A stretch of 64,000 nucleotides of DNA from DDH964 sp963763205. Its GTDB lineage: Bacteria; Desulfobacterota; Desulfuromonadia; Desulfuromonadales; DDH964. Of the stretch, positions 63,711 through 64,000 are shown piece by piece. The position numbers were made by a program, and so were the translations under genes. The DNA lies in NCBI GenBank assembly GCA_963763205.1, contig CAVXNQ010000018.1, positions 382,777 to 446,776 of the forward strand, written 5' to 3'. Position 1 is the stretch's first letter, and every line of letters starts with the position of its first letter. Below the pieces are notes generated by a model. It saw only the letters and a list, made by a program, of their open reading frames with translations, was not told where the DNA came from and did not search any database.

Positions 63711-64000
63711 ATGCTGAAGAAGACCCCGTTGAACGCGGCGCACCGCAGGCTCGGCGCCCGGATGGTCGAGTTCGGCGGCTGGGACATGCCGGTTCAGTAC
63801 CGCGGCGTGATCGAGGAGCACCTGGCGGTGCGCAACGCCGCCGGCCTGTTCGACGTCTCCCACATGGGTGAGATCGAGGTCAAGGGGCCGGGGGCGCTGG
63901 CCTACATCCAGGAACTGACGATCAACGACGCCTCCCGCCTGGTCAACGGCCAGGTCCAGTACAGCGCCTTCTGCTACCCCCATGGCGGCGTGGTCGACGA
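63711..64000 (+). CDS. gcvT: glycine cleavage system T protein (aminomethyltransferase), 3' partial
   Basis: First 97 codons only; runs off the right edge. LKKTPLNAAHRRLGARMVEF, GGWDMPVQYRGVIEEHLAVR and GLFDVSHMGEIEVKGPGAL are clear GcvT motifs. Catalyses methylene transfer from the H-protein to THF. CAGGGAGGGTTT precedes the ATG. Fits with the folD/metVF one-carbon cluster. Confidence 0.93.
   Translation, partial: MLKKTPLNAAHRRLGARMVEFGGWDMPVQYRGVIEEHLAVRNAAGLFDVSHMGEIEVKGPGALAYIQELTINDASRLVNGQVQYSAFCYPHGGVVD

Overview
The window reads as a GC-rich chromosome segment from a deltaproteobacterium of the Desulfuromonadales type (Geobacter/Desulfuromonas/Pelobacter relatives). This is an inference from gene content: a complete selenocysteine machinery (selA, selB, a selenocysteine-containing selD, and selC), sigma-54-driven CoA-metabolism operons, a membrane FeS protein linked to electron-transfer flavoprotein (ETF), a Hyf/Nuo-like complex without nickel ligands (called Ehr in Geobacter), and an unlinked metV/metF pair.

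Layout. 1-2.4 kb: a hybrid histidine kinase and an HD-GYP response regulator. 2.4-3.2 kb: gene debris, including a phosphoketolase fragment joined to a P-type H+-ATPase fragment. 3.2-7.7 kb: a MoxR ATPase/VWA module, a Ca2+/cation antiporter and small unknowns. 7.7-12.1 kb: selA-selB-selD on the minus strand. 12.3-20.3 kb (minus): a full leucine/isovalerate degradation operon (ivd, mccB, liuC, mccA, HMG-CoA lyase, a CoA-transferase). 20.8-27.7 kb: an accessory region with lower-GC genes, a palindromic mini-element in three copies, and a Thoeris defence locus with one thsA and two thsB genes. 28.0-29.9 kb: thioesterase and 3-oxoacid CoA-transferase. 30.2-46.3 kb: a beta-oxidation operon (ETF dehydrogenase-like FeS protein, etfB, etfA, thiolase, 3-hydroxyacyl-CoA dehydrogenase, crotonase, two acyl-CoA dehydrogenases, a CoA-transferase pair, a DUF6125-like protein) bracketed by two sigma-54 activators. 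46.8 kb: selC tRNA-Sec. 47-59.3 kb: a histidine kinase and the Ehr-type complex operon led by a HTH-EIIA protein. 59.5-64 kb (plus): an FmdB-like protein, a lipoprotein metallopeptidase, and one-carbon genes folD, metV, metF, gcvT.

How the genes fit together. Leucine breakdown gives acetoacetate and acetyl-CoA; scoAB activates acetoacetate; the beta-oxidation operon passes acyl-CoA electrons through EtfAB to a membrane FeS oxidoreductase and presumably menaquinone. Three of these operons carry -24/-12 (sigma-54) promoters. An 18-bp dyad, TGTNNAC-N4-GTNNACA, occurs twice upstream of the beta-oxidation operon and once upstream of the neighbouring activator gene, and is a good operator candidate.

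Caution: many genes carry single-base frameshifts, most of them one extra base. They cluster at 13.2-18.8, 40.4-42, 49.6-58 and 63.2-63.6 kb and hit genes likely to be needed (etfAB, metF). I read them mainly as sequence errors rather than real decay, and I annotated each such gene across its whole span.
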